Of a stretch of 37,862 nt of DNA, positions 24,201 through 32,372 are shown one piece after another. The translations under genes were made by a program, and so were the position numbers. Below the pieces are notes generated by a model. It did not search any database, was not told the DNA's origin, and saw nothing but the letters and a program-made list of their open reading frames with translations. The stretch spans positions 1-37,862 of the forward strand of contig CACWSG010000011.1 in the NCBI GenBank assembly GCA_902763535.1, read 5' to 3'. The DNA is from an uncultured Pseudomonadota bacterium. GTDB taxonomy: Bacteria > Pseudomonadota > Alphaproteobacteria > RF32 > CAG-239. Positions within the stretch are counted from its first letter, which is position 1, and every line of letters begins with the position of its first letter.

Positions 24201-25319
24201 ATTTATGGCTGCATTGCGGAGTTGTTGACCTTGGTAATGTAAACGCAAAGCTTTAATCTCGCCATTGACATTGTATTTGGGCATTTCTTTGAATTCTTGG
24301 AGTTTTTCCATAGAATCTGCGATGAGGTTAGTGAAATTATCCAAATTGAAGTCAGCAAAATTGAATGAAGTGGTTATTATGGCGTTTTCTCCCGTTAAAG
24401 GTATTTGCAAATTGCCGCTGCCGGAAGTGTTTTCACCATATTTGACGACAATGTTGGAAAGAGCAATATTTTGAGAATTGATTGATAAATCAAAGCCTAA
24501 GGCTGATTTTTGATTATATTCTTCAGGAATTTGAAATGATTTAAAATTAGCTTTGGCAAATTTGCTGATGTTATCAGATTCAATAATTATATTTCCATTA
24601 ATGACTTTATCATTGTTTTGAAAACTACCGTCAAATCTGACATAGCTGTTAGATGATGGATGGGTTATGGCTAAGCTTGCCGGAGTTGCAGATGTTTCGG
24701 ACAGGCGGCCGATAGTCATGGCAAAACCTTCCGGTGAAGAACCATTTATATAATTTCCTTCCATGTGAAAAGGACCTAACATACTTTCGGCAGATATTTC
24801 ACCGTTAAGATTGTCGAGGTGAAAAGCAATATTATTTGCGGCAGATTCAAAATTCAGCTCAGCTTCTTTGACCAAAGCACTGTTTAAGCTTAAACGAGTT
24901 TCTTCCAATTGTTGTCTTTGGTCAGCACTTAAGTCATCTTGCCAGTTAAAACCTTTGTCCCAGTCAATATTAAAGGTTACACCGCTTATTTCCATTTTGG
25001 TTATGTCAAATTCGCCGCTAATCAGCGGTTTCAGAGCCAGTTCAACATCAAGATTGCGAATTTCGGCCAATGCGGTATCGAGAGAACTTTCATTATTGAA
25101 AATTTTTACATTGTTAGCATGAAGATGCGGAGAAGGCAAAAAACGAAAGTCCAATGGTCCGTCGAAGCGCAATACTTTACCGGTTGAACTGTGAAATTGT
25201 TCAACTATTTTGTCTTTGTGCTGGCTAGCCCAGTCAGAATTCATAAAATAAACAGCCGCACCGCCAAGTGCCAACAAAATTATAAAAAAGATGCCAAAAA
25301 AGATTTTTTTCACAGTCAT
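21210..25319 (-). CDS. AsmA-family protein with a long C-terminal coiled coil
   Basis: Encodes 1369 residues. A single N-terminal membrane anchor (residues ~5-27) is followed by the AsmA signature (HSSTGKVLRFDGPLDFRFLP, LHANNVKIFNN, LALKPLISGEFDITKMEISG). A long beta-rich region of repeated short strands extends to about residue 1020, fitting a bridge-like lipid-transport or envelope-assembly protein (AsmA/TamB/YhdP group) facing the periplasm. Residues ~1030-1330 are unusual for the family: ~300 charged, helical residues with coiled-coil character (KEAEAVKVVEAEKNK, FLEKLNNDAAAIK) and a basic end. AAAGGA directly abuts the ATG; a GTG two codons later has better spacing and may be the true start. 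It is divergent from cdd. Confidence 0.88.
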   Translation of the reverse strand: MTVKKIFFGIFFIILLALGGAAVYFMNSDWASQHKDKIVEQFHSSTGKVLRFDGPLDFRFLPSPHLHANNVKIFNNESSLDTALAEIRNLDVELALKPLISGEFDITKMEISGVTFNIDWDKGFNWQDDLSADQRQQLEETRLSLNSALVKEAELNFESAANNIAFHLDNLNGEISAESMLGPFHMEGNYINGSSPEGFAMTIGRLSETSATPASLAITHPSSNSYVRFDGSFQNNDKVINGNIIIESDNISKFAKANFKSFQIPEEYNQKSALGFDLSINSQNIALSNIVVKYGENTSGSGNLQIPLTGENAIITTSFNFADFNLDNFTNLIADSMEKLQEFKEMPKYNVNGEIKALRLHYQGQQLRNAAINFEYNEKLLNIKSAEALLPGNTSFTLAGEIFPLENVLHYKGSTNVRTDNLMQLFKWLKIDPQQITPSVYKNLVLDAKFSGNLDRIQVAPFKLTLDKSTISGEAGLILGERKDMIVIAQADTINFDNYITPLPDEIKKKSWLERILYRFNQTQFLNDIDLVIDSKADLIIYESMPFEKVALKGNILNKAAEIENLSIDKIANTKITLQGKLSGFGSTPQLENFNYNINCNDITSLINKLELKVPNLDYKRFNHLTAVGNINGSLNESGINTNISIGNLQVEYAGKIAHTESATNLDGKITLKHPSFNNFLSNIQSPYEPNGENLGLLQFSANINGNSDAFDIKDIDLNIGQINAQGNLSYEKNNGQSYYTAQIKSNHLDIGKFLQKSKSSSIAKVNPSGGASAFLSRPNTSEIIFDYSPYISGNLKADIDIDELILQNWLIKETKLNLEKLNSTLSIKDFTGTYNNTPFKSEIVINMDNNPTLNWNGSIKDASLNNFDFAGKIYGLRDGTFSSSWNLSSSAESLSKFWSNLKGSAELHATSPVVLGIDTTAIYSDLLKRESNDGLSEKVRDALKSGNSKFQEFIGHININDGKFSLADTSLSGDNLKIKIYGDGNLADWTMNTIFNAKFVEPQYLPEFSFILKDSIADPTVDVNVDSLVKFYKSKVEMKEAEAVKVVEAEKNKRVDAWNEQKKLSDELIADARNVLEKEIDAKIQTAFSEKSTVRYSALKQELAGVLASLAEKMSAFDIENLQDADIIKADETNKFYKQSIQNMSAKVNEIYADDVKIQLESYANQITEEYNLLKQLVFSYNSSLEKYKERLADIKTSYSLSEDQEFQHRKDEISTKIAFLEKLNNDAAAIKSNIPSIPATDYEKVNTDLNDILTKMQEGRNNLKTAIDAFDKMETQKIDEVINIYREQIEKEENSRLIKENTGSISVKKTGQTMKVSRDLEEIKNANEDINQEKVRVLDFTKQKIDTEPEIQPKVGVVKKGSNRIAN

Positions 25320-25366
25320 TCCTTTCCGCTTATAGCTATATGTTTTGCATTATCCACAAATAAATT

Positions 25367-25403
25367 TTGCCATATCGTAAATAAAATCATACTATACTAT
25401 AAT
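25367..25403 (+). promoter_or_regulatory. Promoter of the cdd-deoC-deoA operon
   Basis: TTGCCA (25367-25372) and TACTAT (25390-25395) at 17 bp. A perfect TATAAT at 25398-25403 has no good -35, so the start may be at either site. Confidence 0.5.
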
Positions 25404-25445
25404 GCAATAATATTAAAAAAACACTTAAATTTTGAGGTGATAAAA

Positions 25446-25835
25446 ATGGAAGATGTTTCAGATTTGATAAAAATAGCAATTAATGCGGCGAGCAATGCGT
25501 ATGCCCCGTATTCAAAATTTAAGGTGGGGTGTGCCCTCAGAGCATCATCAGGCAAGGTTTATGCTGGGTGTAATGTCGAGAATGTGTCTTATCCGGTGGG
25601 AACTTGTGCCGAGGCCGGAGCAATAGCTGCTATGGTATGTGGCGGAGACAGCAAAATCAAAGATATTTTGATATATGCCGATAGTGATAAGCTTATTTCG
25701 CCATGCGGAGCTTGCCGACAACGAATCGTTGAGTTTTCTGATAAAGAGACGAAAGTTTATTTGTCTGATAGAAACGGAATCCAAAAAACAATGAAGGCGG
25801 AAGAGTTGTTGCCTTTTTGTTTTAAAGAGTTTTAA
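25446..25835 (+). CDS. cdd: Cytidine deaminase
   Basis: Encodes 129 residues, the usual length of the tetrameric enzyme. It deaminates cytidine/deoxycytidine to uridine/deoxyuridine in pyrimidine salvage. Zinc site: Cys54 and catalytic Glu56 in TCAEAGA, Cys87 and Cys90 in PCGAC; substrate-binding NVEN at 43-46. ATG 25446 follows GAGGTG; longer upstream frames do not match the family. First gene of a nucleoside-catabolism operon. Confidence 0.96.
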   Translation: MEDVSDLIKIAINAASNAYAPYSKFKVGCALRASSGKVYAGCNVENVSYPVGTCAEAGAIAAMVCGGDSKIKDILIYADSDKLISPCGACRQRIVEFSDKETKVYLSDRNGIQKTMKAEELLPFCFKEF

Positions 25836-25876
25836 TTGGCAGAAAAGCTTAAGATAATATACGAAAGGATATAAAT

Positions 25877-26605
25877 ATGGATAATGTTACAGCGGCTAAA
25901 TTGTTGTTGAGTTGTCTGGATTTAACCTCATTACATGATAATGATACTGTAAAAAGCATTAAAGATTTTAGTGAGTTGGCATATACACCTTATGGAAGTG
26001 TTGCGGCATTATGTGTATATCCCCGATTTATAACAGCGGTAAAAGAGCAACACAAAGATCTTAAGGTGGCAACGGTGATTAATTTTCCGGCAGGTGAAAA
26101 TGATACGGAAATACTGGATCATGAGATACCAACAGCAATATCTTTGGGTGCTGATGAATTAGATGTAGTTTTACCTTATAAATCATTGATGAATGGAGAT
26201 GAGGAAGCGGTAGCACAATATTTGAGTAAAGCGCGTAAGCTTTGCGGAAAACAGGTCATGAAAGTAATTATTGAGAGCGGTGAACTTGATTCTATCAACA
26301 TGATTAAGCGGGCAACTTCGTTGTGTATTGAAGCAGAAGCAGATTTTGTGAAGACTTCTACCGGAAAGACCAAAAAATCGGCAACACCGGAAGCGGCTAA
26401 TGCCATTATGGAAACGATTAAAGCCAGCGGTAAAAAAGTCGGTTTTAAGGCTTCAGGAGGAATTAAAACTTTTATTGATGCCAAAAATTATTTGGTATTG
26501 GCAAGCAGTATTAACGGCATTGATTGGGTCAAAAGCGAAAATTTTCGCATAGGCGCCAGTTCACTGCTTAAAGATTTGTTGATTACAATTGAGCGAGGGT
26601 ATTAA
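25877..26605 (+). CDS. deoC: Deoxyribose-phosphate aldolase
   Basis: Encodes 242 residues. It cleaves 2-deoxyribose-5-phosphate to glyceraldehyde-3-phosphate and acetaldehyde. TIM-barrel residues: Asp96 in ELDVV, Schiff-base Lys159 in DFVKTSTGK and assisting Lys191 in GFKASGGIKT (E. coli D102, K167, K201). AAAGGA precedes the ATG at 25877, 41 bp after cdd. It supplies carbon from deoxynucleosides released by cdd and deoA. Confidence 0.96.
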   Translation: MDNVTAAKLLLSCLDLTSLHDNDTVKSIKDFSELAYTPYGSVAALCVYPRFITAVKEQHKDLKVATVINFPAGENDTEILDHEIPTAISLGADELDVVLPYKSLMNGDEEAVAQYLSKARKLCGKQVMKVIIESGELDSINMIKRATSLCIEAEADFVKTSTGKTKKSATPEAANAIMETIKASGKKVGFKASGGIKTFIDAKNYLVLASSINGIDWVKSENFRIGASSLLKDLLITIERGY

Positions 26606-26606
26606 T

Positions 26607-27917
26607 ATGTTAGTATCAGAAATTATTCGTAAAAAACGCGATATGCAGGTGTTGAGCAATGAAGATATTGCTGAATTTGTTTCTGGCGTGAAGAATGGCA
26701 CAGTTGGGGATGCCCAAATTGCCGCAATGACAATGGCAATTTTCCTGAATGGCATGAACAAGGAAGAAACTGTCGCACTTACTTTGGCAATGCGTGATTC
26801 CGGTGATGTGATGAAATGGAATGATATAGATGGTCCGATAGTTGATAAACATTCATCAGGCGGCGTCGGAGATAAAGTAAGTTTAATGCTGGCACCGATG
26901 GTTGCTGCTTGTGGCGGTTTTGTTCCGATGATATCAGGCAGAGGATTGGGGCACACCGGCGGTACATTGGATAAGTTTGATTCTATTCCTGGCTATCAAA
27001 CTGCACCTTCTAATGATTTGTTTCGTAAAGCGGTAAAAGAAATCGGTTGCTCGATAATCGGTCAGACCGGTAATTTGGCTCCGGCCGACAAGCGTATATA
27101 TGCAGTGAGAGATGTATGTGCTACTGTCGAATCGATAGATTTGATTACCGCTTCCATATTGTCCAAAAAACTGGCCGCGGGGTTGGATTGTTTGGTGATG
27201 GATTTGAAGTGCGGAAACGGAGCATTTATGGCTTCATTGGAAAGAGCTGAGAATCTAGCACAGTCAATAGTGAGAGTGGCAGATGCTGCCGGTACTAAAA
27301 CAAAAGCAGTCTTAACTGATATGAATCAGGTATTGGGGCATAATGTCGGTAATGCATTAGAGGTTGCGGAGGCAGTCGATTATCTTAAGGGAATTAATGT
27401 TGATGTGCGTTTGCATAAAATTACTATGGAACTGTGCGCTGAGTTGTTGCTATCATCTCATTTGGCGCCTTCTTTGGAAGATGCCAAAGCAAAATTACAG
27501 CAAGTTTTAGACAATGGTCAGGCTTTGGAAAAATTTGCTCAAATGGTTGCTATGATGGGCGGACCGAAAGATTTTTGTGATGATGTATGGAAATATTTGC
27601 CCAAAGCTGAAATTGTTCGTCCGGTGTATGCAAAAGAACAGGGTTATGTTGCAGCAATGGATACTCGAGGAATCGGGCTGAGCGTTATAGAATTGCATGG
27701 CGGCAGAACTTCGCCGGAGCAAAAAATTGACTATGCCAGCGGGTATAGCGATTTTTGCCAAATCGGTGAATTTGTTGATAAGAGTCGTCCGTTGGCGGTG
27801 GTTCACGCCCAAAATGAAAGTGAATATAAGTTGGCAGCAAAGAGATTGAATGATTTGATAACTATTGCAGATAAAATGCCGGTTTTATCGAATTGCATAA
27901 TTAAAAAAGTATGCTGA
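26607..27917 (+). CDS. deoA: Thymidine phosphorylase
   Basis: Encodes 436 residues. It converts thymidine or deoxyuridine plus phosphate to base and deoxyribose-1-phosphate. KHSSGGVGDKVS (residues 81-92) is the phosphate/nucleoside-binding signature, and SGRGLGHTGGTLDK and the DLKCGNGAFM segment are typical. The start at 26607 (MLVSEIIRKK) lies one base after the deoC stop with GAGGG 7 nt upstream; a start six codons earlier would overlap deoC. No phosphopentomutase gene (deoB), needed to link deoA to deoC, is present in the window. Ends at the terminator 27923-27954. Confidence 0.96.
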   Translation: MLVSEIIRKKRDMQVLSNEDIAEFVSGVKNGTVGDAQIAAMTMAIFLNGMNKEETVALTLAMRDSGDVMKWNDIDGPIVDKHSSGGVGDKVSLMLAPMVAACGGFVPMISGRGLGHTGGTLDKFDSIPGYQTAPSNDLFRKAVKEIGCSIIGQTGNLAPADKRIYAVRDVCATVESIDLITASILSKKLAAGLDCLVMDLKCGNGAFMASLERAENLAQSIVRVADAAGTKTKAVLTDMNQVLGHNVGNALEVAEAVDYLKGINVDVRLHKITMELCAELLLSSHLAPSLEDAKAKLQQVLDNGQALEKFAQMVAMMGGPKDFCDDVWKYLPKAEIVRPVYAKEQGYVAAMDTRGIGLSVIELHGGRTSPEQKIDYASGYSDFCQIGEFVDKSRPLAVVHAQNESEYKLAAKRLNDLITIADKMPVLSNCIIKKVC

Positions 27918-27922
27918 ATAAT

Positions 27923-27954
27923 AAAAAAACGGGGGCTTAAGCTCCCGTTTTTTG
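27923..27954. terminator. Bidirectional intrinsic terminator
   Basis: Self-complementary hairpin AAAAAACGGGGGC/GCTCCCGTTTTTT (27924-27936/27941-27953), loop TTAA, between convergent deoA and the XRE gene. Confidence 0.92.
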
Positions 27955-27967
27955 AGATTGCGACAAT

Positions 27968-28936
27968 TTATAAACTAATGAAAACTACACGATGTAACTT
28001 ACTTAAATCATCGTCATTAAAGTTTATTTTTTCATCGGGATTCCAACGAATTCCGCAAAGTTGTCCTTTTTCGTTTTCGCGAACAGAAACAATTTTGACT
28101 TCTGATTCGTTGACATAAAATACAGCAATATCACCGGAACCGACCGGATCCTGCGGGTCAACAAAAAGAATTGCACGAGGAGGCAAAACATTGCCTAAAC
28201 GACGAGAGCATAAATTCAAGGCATAAGCATCGCGTTTGTTTTGCAACTGTGCGGGGCAAGCTACTTTCTTGATTTCTTCATCCAAATCAATCAAAACATT
28301 ACCATCGCGACCGGCAGTGCCATAAACTGAAATTTGGGCATTGTCCTGCATAACCTCATACGAAGATATGGCTGAACGAGCCGTGGAAAACAGCTTGTAT
28401 TTAGCATCATTGCGCATGATTATTTCATCAAGCAAGCCATTGTTGTTGAGGTCATTAATGTGGGATTTCATCTCTTCAACACTCATTTTGAGAGCTTTGG
28501 CGATATTTTTCATTTCTTTGTCGGAGACTTCTCTTTGTCCCATTTCAATACGGTGATAAACCGACAAAGTCATGTCGGCACCCTCGGCAACTTCTATCAA
28601 AGTCAAGCCTTTTTCGCCGCGAATCTGGCGCAGTCCGGCACCTAAAGTTTTTAATCCGCTCTTTTCATTAATCTTATTGCGACGTTCTTGTTCACGGCGC
28701 CAAGCAATAACAACTTCTTGTTGAGAATTTTGCTCATTTACAAAAAGATCTTGCAGAGGGCAATCCAAAAATTCGGCGACTCTGACTAATTGCTCTTGGT
28801 CAACACGACGATAACCTTTTTCAATTTTGGAAATCGCCGAAAGGGAAACACCAAGTTGGTCAGCCAACTCTTGCATGGAGCGACCGCGCAATCTGCGATA
28901 CATTCTAATTTGATTTGGGAAAATAATTTCTTCCAT
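27968..28936 (-). CDS. XRE-family regulator: two HTH domains and S24-like, apparently inactive C-terminal domain
   Basis: Encodes 322 residues. Residues ~8-64 (RMYRRLRGRSMQELADQLGV...AISKIEKG) and ~98-160 (LRQIRGEKGLTLIEVAEGAD...YHRIEMGQ) are two Cro/CI-type HTH domains. Residues ~200-322 resemble the LexA/CI S24 fold (AYALNLC...ILFVDPQDPVGSGDIAVFYV). At the position of the catalytic Ser (GDSM) the alignment gives Arg246, while a Lys is kept at 281, so self-cleavage looks lost; the domain may only dimerise or sense. It is divergent from the VirB6 array, with its promoter beside the GTACAAAA repeats. A role in controlling that array is plausible but inferred. Confidence 0.85.
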   Translation of the reverse strand: MEEIIFPNQIRMYRRLRGRSMQELADQLGVSLSAISKIEKGYRRVDQEQLVRVAEFLDCPLQDLFVNEQNSQQEVVIAWRREQERRNKINEKSGLKTLGAGLRQIRGEKGLTLIEVAEGADMTLSVYHRIEMGQREVSDKEMKNIAKALKMSVEEMKSHINDLNNNGLLDEIIMRNDAKYKLFSTARSAISSYEVMQDNAQISVYGTAGRDGNVLIDLDEEIKKVACPAQLQNKRDAYALNLCSRRLGNVLPPRAILFVDPQDPVGSGDIAVFYVNESEVKIVSVRENEKGQLCGIRWNPDEKINFNDDDLSKLHRVVFISL

Positions 28937-28983
28937 AGTTAACCTGCCTTATTTGTTAAAATTAACTCAGTACGCTAATGTGA

Positions 28984-29012
28984 ATAATAGGTTGTTATTG
29001 TTTAAGAATCAA
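28984..29012 (-). promoter_or_regulatory. Promoter of the XRE regulator
   Basis: Minus strand TTGATT (29012-29007) and TATTAT (28989-28984) separated by 17 bp. The GTACAAAA repeats begin 9 bp upstream of the -35, a usual place for operators. Confidence 0.6.
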
Positions 29013-29016
29013 GTGT

Positions 29017-29075
29017 CTTAGTACAAAAAAAGACAATTTGTGTACAAAATAAAAATCAATTTTTGTGTAAAAATC
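29017..29075. promoter_or_regulatory. GTACAAAA-type repeats in the XRE/VirB6 divergent region
   Basis: GTACAAAA occurs at 29021-29028 and 29042-29049 (21 bp, two helical turns apart) and a degenerate GTAAAAAT at 29067-29074. The second lies in a near-palindrome TTTGTGTACAAA. Candidate operators for the adjacent XRE protein. A plus-strand promoter for the array lies somewhere in 29075-29130 (TTGTAA then GATAAA) but is weak. Confidence 0.45.
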
Positions 29076-29144
29076 AAAAAACTGTAACACTTTGTAAGTA
29101 ATTTGTATGTTATGATAAAATAGAGTGTATAAGTGGGTGAACAG

Positions 29145-29345
29145 ATGATAAAGTCGTTTATGGTTAGTTTTGCACTGATGGGCGTGGTGGCCTTGACTGT
29201 ATGGGGAGGAGTTTTGGATATTTTTACCTCAAAAGCAGTATTTTATGCGGCATTGGTGCTTTTAGTGATTGTGTTGGCGGCGGCTTTTATTATTTTGGGG
29301 AATCCATTGAGCGGACTAAAGGACAATGATAAGAAAAACGACTAA
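29145..29345 (+). CDS. Small two-helix membrane protein leading the VirB6 array
   Basis: Encodes 66 residues. Two hydrophobic helices (residues ~5-25 and ~32-53) and a short charged C-terminus (NPLSGLKDNDKKND). I chose ATG 29145, preceded by GGTGA; a GTG four codons upstream is possible. Its end overlaps the next gene by 20 bp, so it belongs to the operon. The position recalls small VirB2/VirB3-like subunits ahead of virB6 genes in type IV secretion clusters, but I see no VirB3 or pilin motif, so function is open. Confidence 0.6.
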   Translation: MIKSFMVSFALMGVVALTVWGGVLDIFTSKAVFYAALVLLVIVLAAAFIILGNPLSGLKDNDKKND

Positions 29346-31008
29346 ATTTTTATTTGCTCTTTTGATGGGGGTGTTTTTAGCAACATCCTTTAGTTGCGGC
29401 TTTGCGCTTGCACAAGAGACCGGCGCAAATGAAACTACCGAAAATACTGAAGATACTTATTCATTGACACCGGAATCGGCACAAAATTTTTTACAAAGAA
29501 ACCAATTACTTAATACGGAAGCGGAAACTTGGGAGGAATATGATTGTTATCATGATGCATACAGTAATGGCAGTGATGATAAATATTGTATAAAAAGTGA
29601 CGCTAAATCCGGTGGAGTATATGCCGAAGATGCCAGTGTGTACACATATAGTAACGGGACACAAGGTTGTCCGGTTGTGGCGGTTGAGTGGTTTAAGAAT
29701 CAGGATTGCAAATTTTGTTCATTGTTGAGCATAGCCTACAAAGCTTCTGATCATGTGGCTTCGATATCTTTTGAAAAATTTGCTCATTCTTTTGCACTGT
29801 TAACAATAGTTGTTTTTGTGGTTTGGATAGCGTTTAAAACTTTGGGTTATGTGAGTCTGTTTACGGCGCAAGATGCCGCCAAATATTTGACGGATATTTT
29901 GATACAAGGATTTAAGTTTTTATTAGCGTTTTTTGCTTTGTATAATTATAAGGAGTTGTACGATCTGCTTGTTTTGCCGCTTTTGAGTTTCGGATTAAAT
30001 TTTGCTGATGCCTTTGTGGCAAATGGAATGAGTGTTACTGAGTATGGTTTATTAAAACAAGAGAATGGCAAATATGTTAGAGAATCGGTAGAGTTAATGA
30101 GAAATAACGATCTGTTAAGTTTGGATATGTATGTTATGATGGAAAAATTTGCAATGGATGTTAATTCTCAATTTTCATTGCTGCATACGATAGGACATAC
30201 TTTGCGGTGTTTGAGCGGCAAATATATGTTTCATAGTTTTAGCAGTGTTGAGGAAGGTTCACGATTTGGTTTAGGCTTGGGCTGCTTTTTATATGGTTCG
30301 ATGTTCGGAGTACTCGGGTTGCTGCTCAGCTTGGCTTTTGTATTTTATTTGTTTGACGCGGTTGTGCAGGTGGGAATATTCGGGGCAATTATGCCTTTTG
30401 CGATTGCTTGTTGGCCGTTTAAGATGTTTACCAAATCAGCTAATAATGCGTTTAAGATATTTATGAATAGCGTGTTTACTTTTATGATGGCAGGCGTCGT
30501 GGTCAGAGTATGCATACAGTTGCTATCAGGAGCTTTGAGCTCAATGGGATCGGAGAAATATGACGGTACGGTTATGCTGGTGCAGGCAATTGATACGGTG
30601 GATACTGCTTCGTTGCAGCAAATTGTAGGACAGTTAAATATTAAGACGTTGGTTTTTGCATTTGCTTGTTTGAGCGGGTTTATGCTGGTTGGTAAAGTAG
30701 GTCAATTAACAGATAAATTTGCCAAAGGCGGAATATCGCCGATTGCTCCGGGATTGGCGACGATGGCTGCTTCCGGTGTTAAAGGGGCAGCGAAAAAAAT
30801 TGCCGGTCCAACTTTGGAAAGAGCGCAGAAAGACTTTAATAAAGTTGTGGGCAAAGGAGTAGGTGCTGTTGGTAAGTTAGGAAAAAAATTTGCAGGAGGA
30901 ACCGCAAAACTTGCCGGGAAGGGAGCTGATAATGCCGTATATTATTCAGCTAAAGGTGTATCTAAAGGAGCACGTTGGATTTCATCGAAAATACGAGGTA
31001 AAAAATAA
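29326..31008 (+). CDS. VirB6/TrbL-family membrane protein, copy 1
   Basis: Encodes 560 residues. A signal peptide (cleavage after GFALA) is followed by an acidic extracytoplasmic segment, a CxxC motif (Cys128-Lys-Phe-Cys131, preceded by GCPVV), then helices at ~153-175, 190-209, 318-365, 380-402 and 440-458. The core FDAVVQVGIFGAIMPFAIAC followed by WPFK is shared with the next three genes and matches VirB6, the inner-membrane channel component of type IV secretion systems. The C-terminal ~100 residues are a Gly/Lys/Ala-rich cytosolic tail. AAAGGA is 2 nt before the ATG, slightly close. Overlaps the small membrane gene by 20 bp. Confidence 0.82.
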   Translation: MIRKTTKFLFALLMGVFLATSFSCGFALAQETGANETTENTEDTYSLTPESAQNFLQRNQLLNTEAETWEEYDCYHDAYSNGSDDKYCIKSDAKSGGVYAEDASVYTYSNGTQGCPVVAVEWFKNQDCKFCSLLSIAYKASDHVASISFEKFAHSFALLTIVVFVVWIAFKTLGYVSLFTAQDAAKYLTDILIQGFKFLLAFFALYNYKELYDLLVLPLLSFGLNFADAFVANGMSVTEYGLLKQENGKYVRESVELMRNNDLLSLDMYVMMEKFAMDVNSQFSLLHTIGHTLRCLSGKYMFHSFSSVEEGSRFGLGLGCFLYGSMFGVLGLLLSLAFVFYLFDAVVQVGIFGAIMPFAIACWPFKMFTKSANNAFKIFMNSVFTFMMAGVVVRVCIQLLSGALSSMGSEKYDGTVMLVQAIDTVDTASLQQIVGQLNIKTLVFAFACLSGFMLVGKVGQLTDKFAKGGISPIAPGLATMAASGVKGAAKKIAGPTLERAQKDFNKVVGKGVGAVGKLGKKFAGGTAKLAGKGADNAVYYSAKGVSKGARWISSKIRGKK

Positions 31009-31018
31009 GGGGTACTAT

Positions 31019-32368
31019 ATGAAAAGTTGGGCAAAATTATTACTGAGTATTTTAAGAGTAGCACTTATCGTAGTGCTAGTCGGTTTTGCCGGTGCCTGCA
31101 CTCAAAGAGGCGATGGAGAAGATTCTGAAAACGCCGTGGTTTGTGATGCCGGAGAAACTTGTACCAGCGATCATTATGATAAAGATTGTTCCGGCTGTAA
31201 AATAATTAAAAAGATTCTTGATTCTATTAATAATAATTATGAGCGGCTGCAAAAAATATATAGCGATGGTGCTCCGGTGGTGCTGACGATTGCTTTTGCT
31301 ATATGGCTGGCATTGCGTTTGTTGAGATTTGTCAGCTCGGTTACTGAAAATAATGCCGGTGAAGTGTGGAATGAGATTTTGCACAAAGCGTTTATTTGTG
31401 TGATATGTTTGACCATAGTCGCATCACCGGCTGCGTTGAATGTATTTATTAATACATTTATCATGCCGATATATATGGCTTTTTTGGAATTGGGTGTGAA
31501 AATATTGGAGGCATCAAAAGATGGTGCTACTGATGGAATAGGATCGATAAAGGTTACAATAATACCATTTTTTGGTGAAAGTATAAGTGTGACAGGAGCG
31601 AAGTTTTCTTGCGCAACACAGGGAAGTTTTAATATTCAATTCACAGAGCATGGTTTTTCAGATTCTTATTACAACACGCTCAGCTGTTTGATTAAATATT
31701 TGCGTGACAATCTGAGTTTGGGCGGGGCTATGGGAATGGATGCCATGAAACGCAGTGGCGGTTTCTTAAGTTGGTTGGTAGGGCTGATATTCTACTTGGC
31801 TTTTTGGATTGTGAAGGTGTTTTTTGTGTTCTATTTGGTAGATAGTATCTTCCAAATGGGAATTATCGTTTTTCTGTTGCCGATATTTGTGGTGGCTTAT
31901 GCCTTTGGCCCAACGCGCAAGTGGGCAAATAAGGCTTTTGTTTATATGATTGCGGCTTCGTCATTTTTGATGTGCTTTTCGGTGCTGATAGCCATGGTTA
32001 TCCGAGGTATGCTAGAACTGATTGCTAACAATTCATATATTTTTAATCCTGAAGGTGATGCTGCAAAAGATGATGTGAGCGTAGGGTTGATGTGTATGAT
32101 ACTGTTGGCGTTTTTGATTACCGGTTCATTGGGAGTTGCGGCTCAAGTATCTAATAGTTTTGTAGGTGGTAAGACTCAATCGAACTTCCAAAAGAGATTA
32201 AAATCTGTGGTACAACTGGGCGGTAAGTTGGCATGGAAGGCATTTTCAGGGCTGATCAGCTTCGGTGCGGCGGCATTTCCGAATAATGTAATATCTAGAG
32301 TATCTAATCGCATCAAAGGTGCCAGTCACAGGGTGGCACAGATGGCAGGCAGGGAGAAGGAGGAATAA
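31019..32368 (+). CDS. VirB6/TrbL-family lipoprotein, copy 2
   Basis: Encodes 449 residues. The start at 31019 (AAGGGG 7 nt upstream) gives a lipoprotein signal ending LVGFAGAC. CxxC motif at Cys57 and Cys60 (DCSGCKII). Helices at ~86-108, 123-160, 247-300, 307-330 and 355-375, with the core LVDSIFQMGIIVFLLPIFVV then FGPTRKWANKAF, the clearest VirB6 match of the four. A basic tail follows. An upstream in-frame extension (from 30890) overlaps copy 1 and lacks the signal, so I reject it. Ends 4 bp before copy 3. Confidence 0.85.
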   Translation: MKSWAKLLLSILRVALIVVLVGFAGACTQRGDGEDSENAVVCDAGETCTSDHYDKDCSGCKIIKKILDSINNNYERLQKIYSDGAPVVLTIAFAIWLALRLLRFVSSVTENNAGEVWNEILHKAFICVICLTIVASPAALNVFINTFIMPIYMAFLELGVKILEASKDGATDGIGSIKVTIIPFFGESISVTGAKFSCATQGSFNIQFTEHGFSDSYYNTLSCLIKYLRDNLSLGGAMGMDAMKRSGGFLSWLVGLIFYLAFWIVKVFFVFYLVDSIFQMGIIVFLLPIFVVAYAFGPTRKWANKAFVYMIAASSFLMCFSVLIAMVIRGMLELIANNSYIFNPEGDAAKDDVSVGLMCMILLAFLITGSLGVAAQVSNSFVGGKTQSNFQKRLKSVVQLGGKLAWKAFSGLISFGAAAFPNNVISRVSNRIKGASHRVAQMAGREKEE

Positions 32369-32372
32369 CACA

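Noticed and set aside
25191..25445. Upstream extension of cdd reaching into the AsmA gene
   Set aside because: The cytidine deaminase family starts at 25446, which has its own ribosome site; the extension overlaps the divergent promoter.
27968..28936. XRE protein as an active LexA-like self-cleaving repressor
   Set aside because: The residue aligned with the catalytic Ser is Arg246; only the fold resembles S24.
32319..32372. Upstream start for VirB6 copy 3
   Set aside because: It lies within copy 2 and would mask the signal peptide; AAGGAGGA supports ATG 32373.
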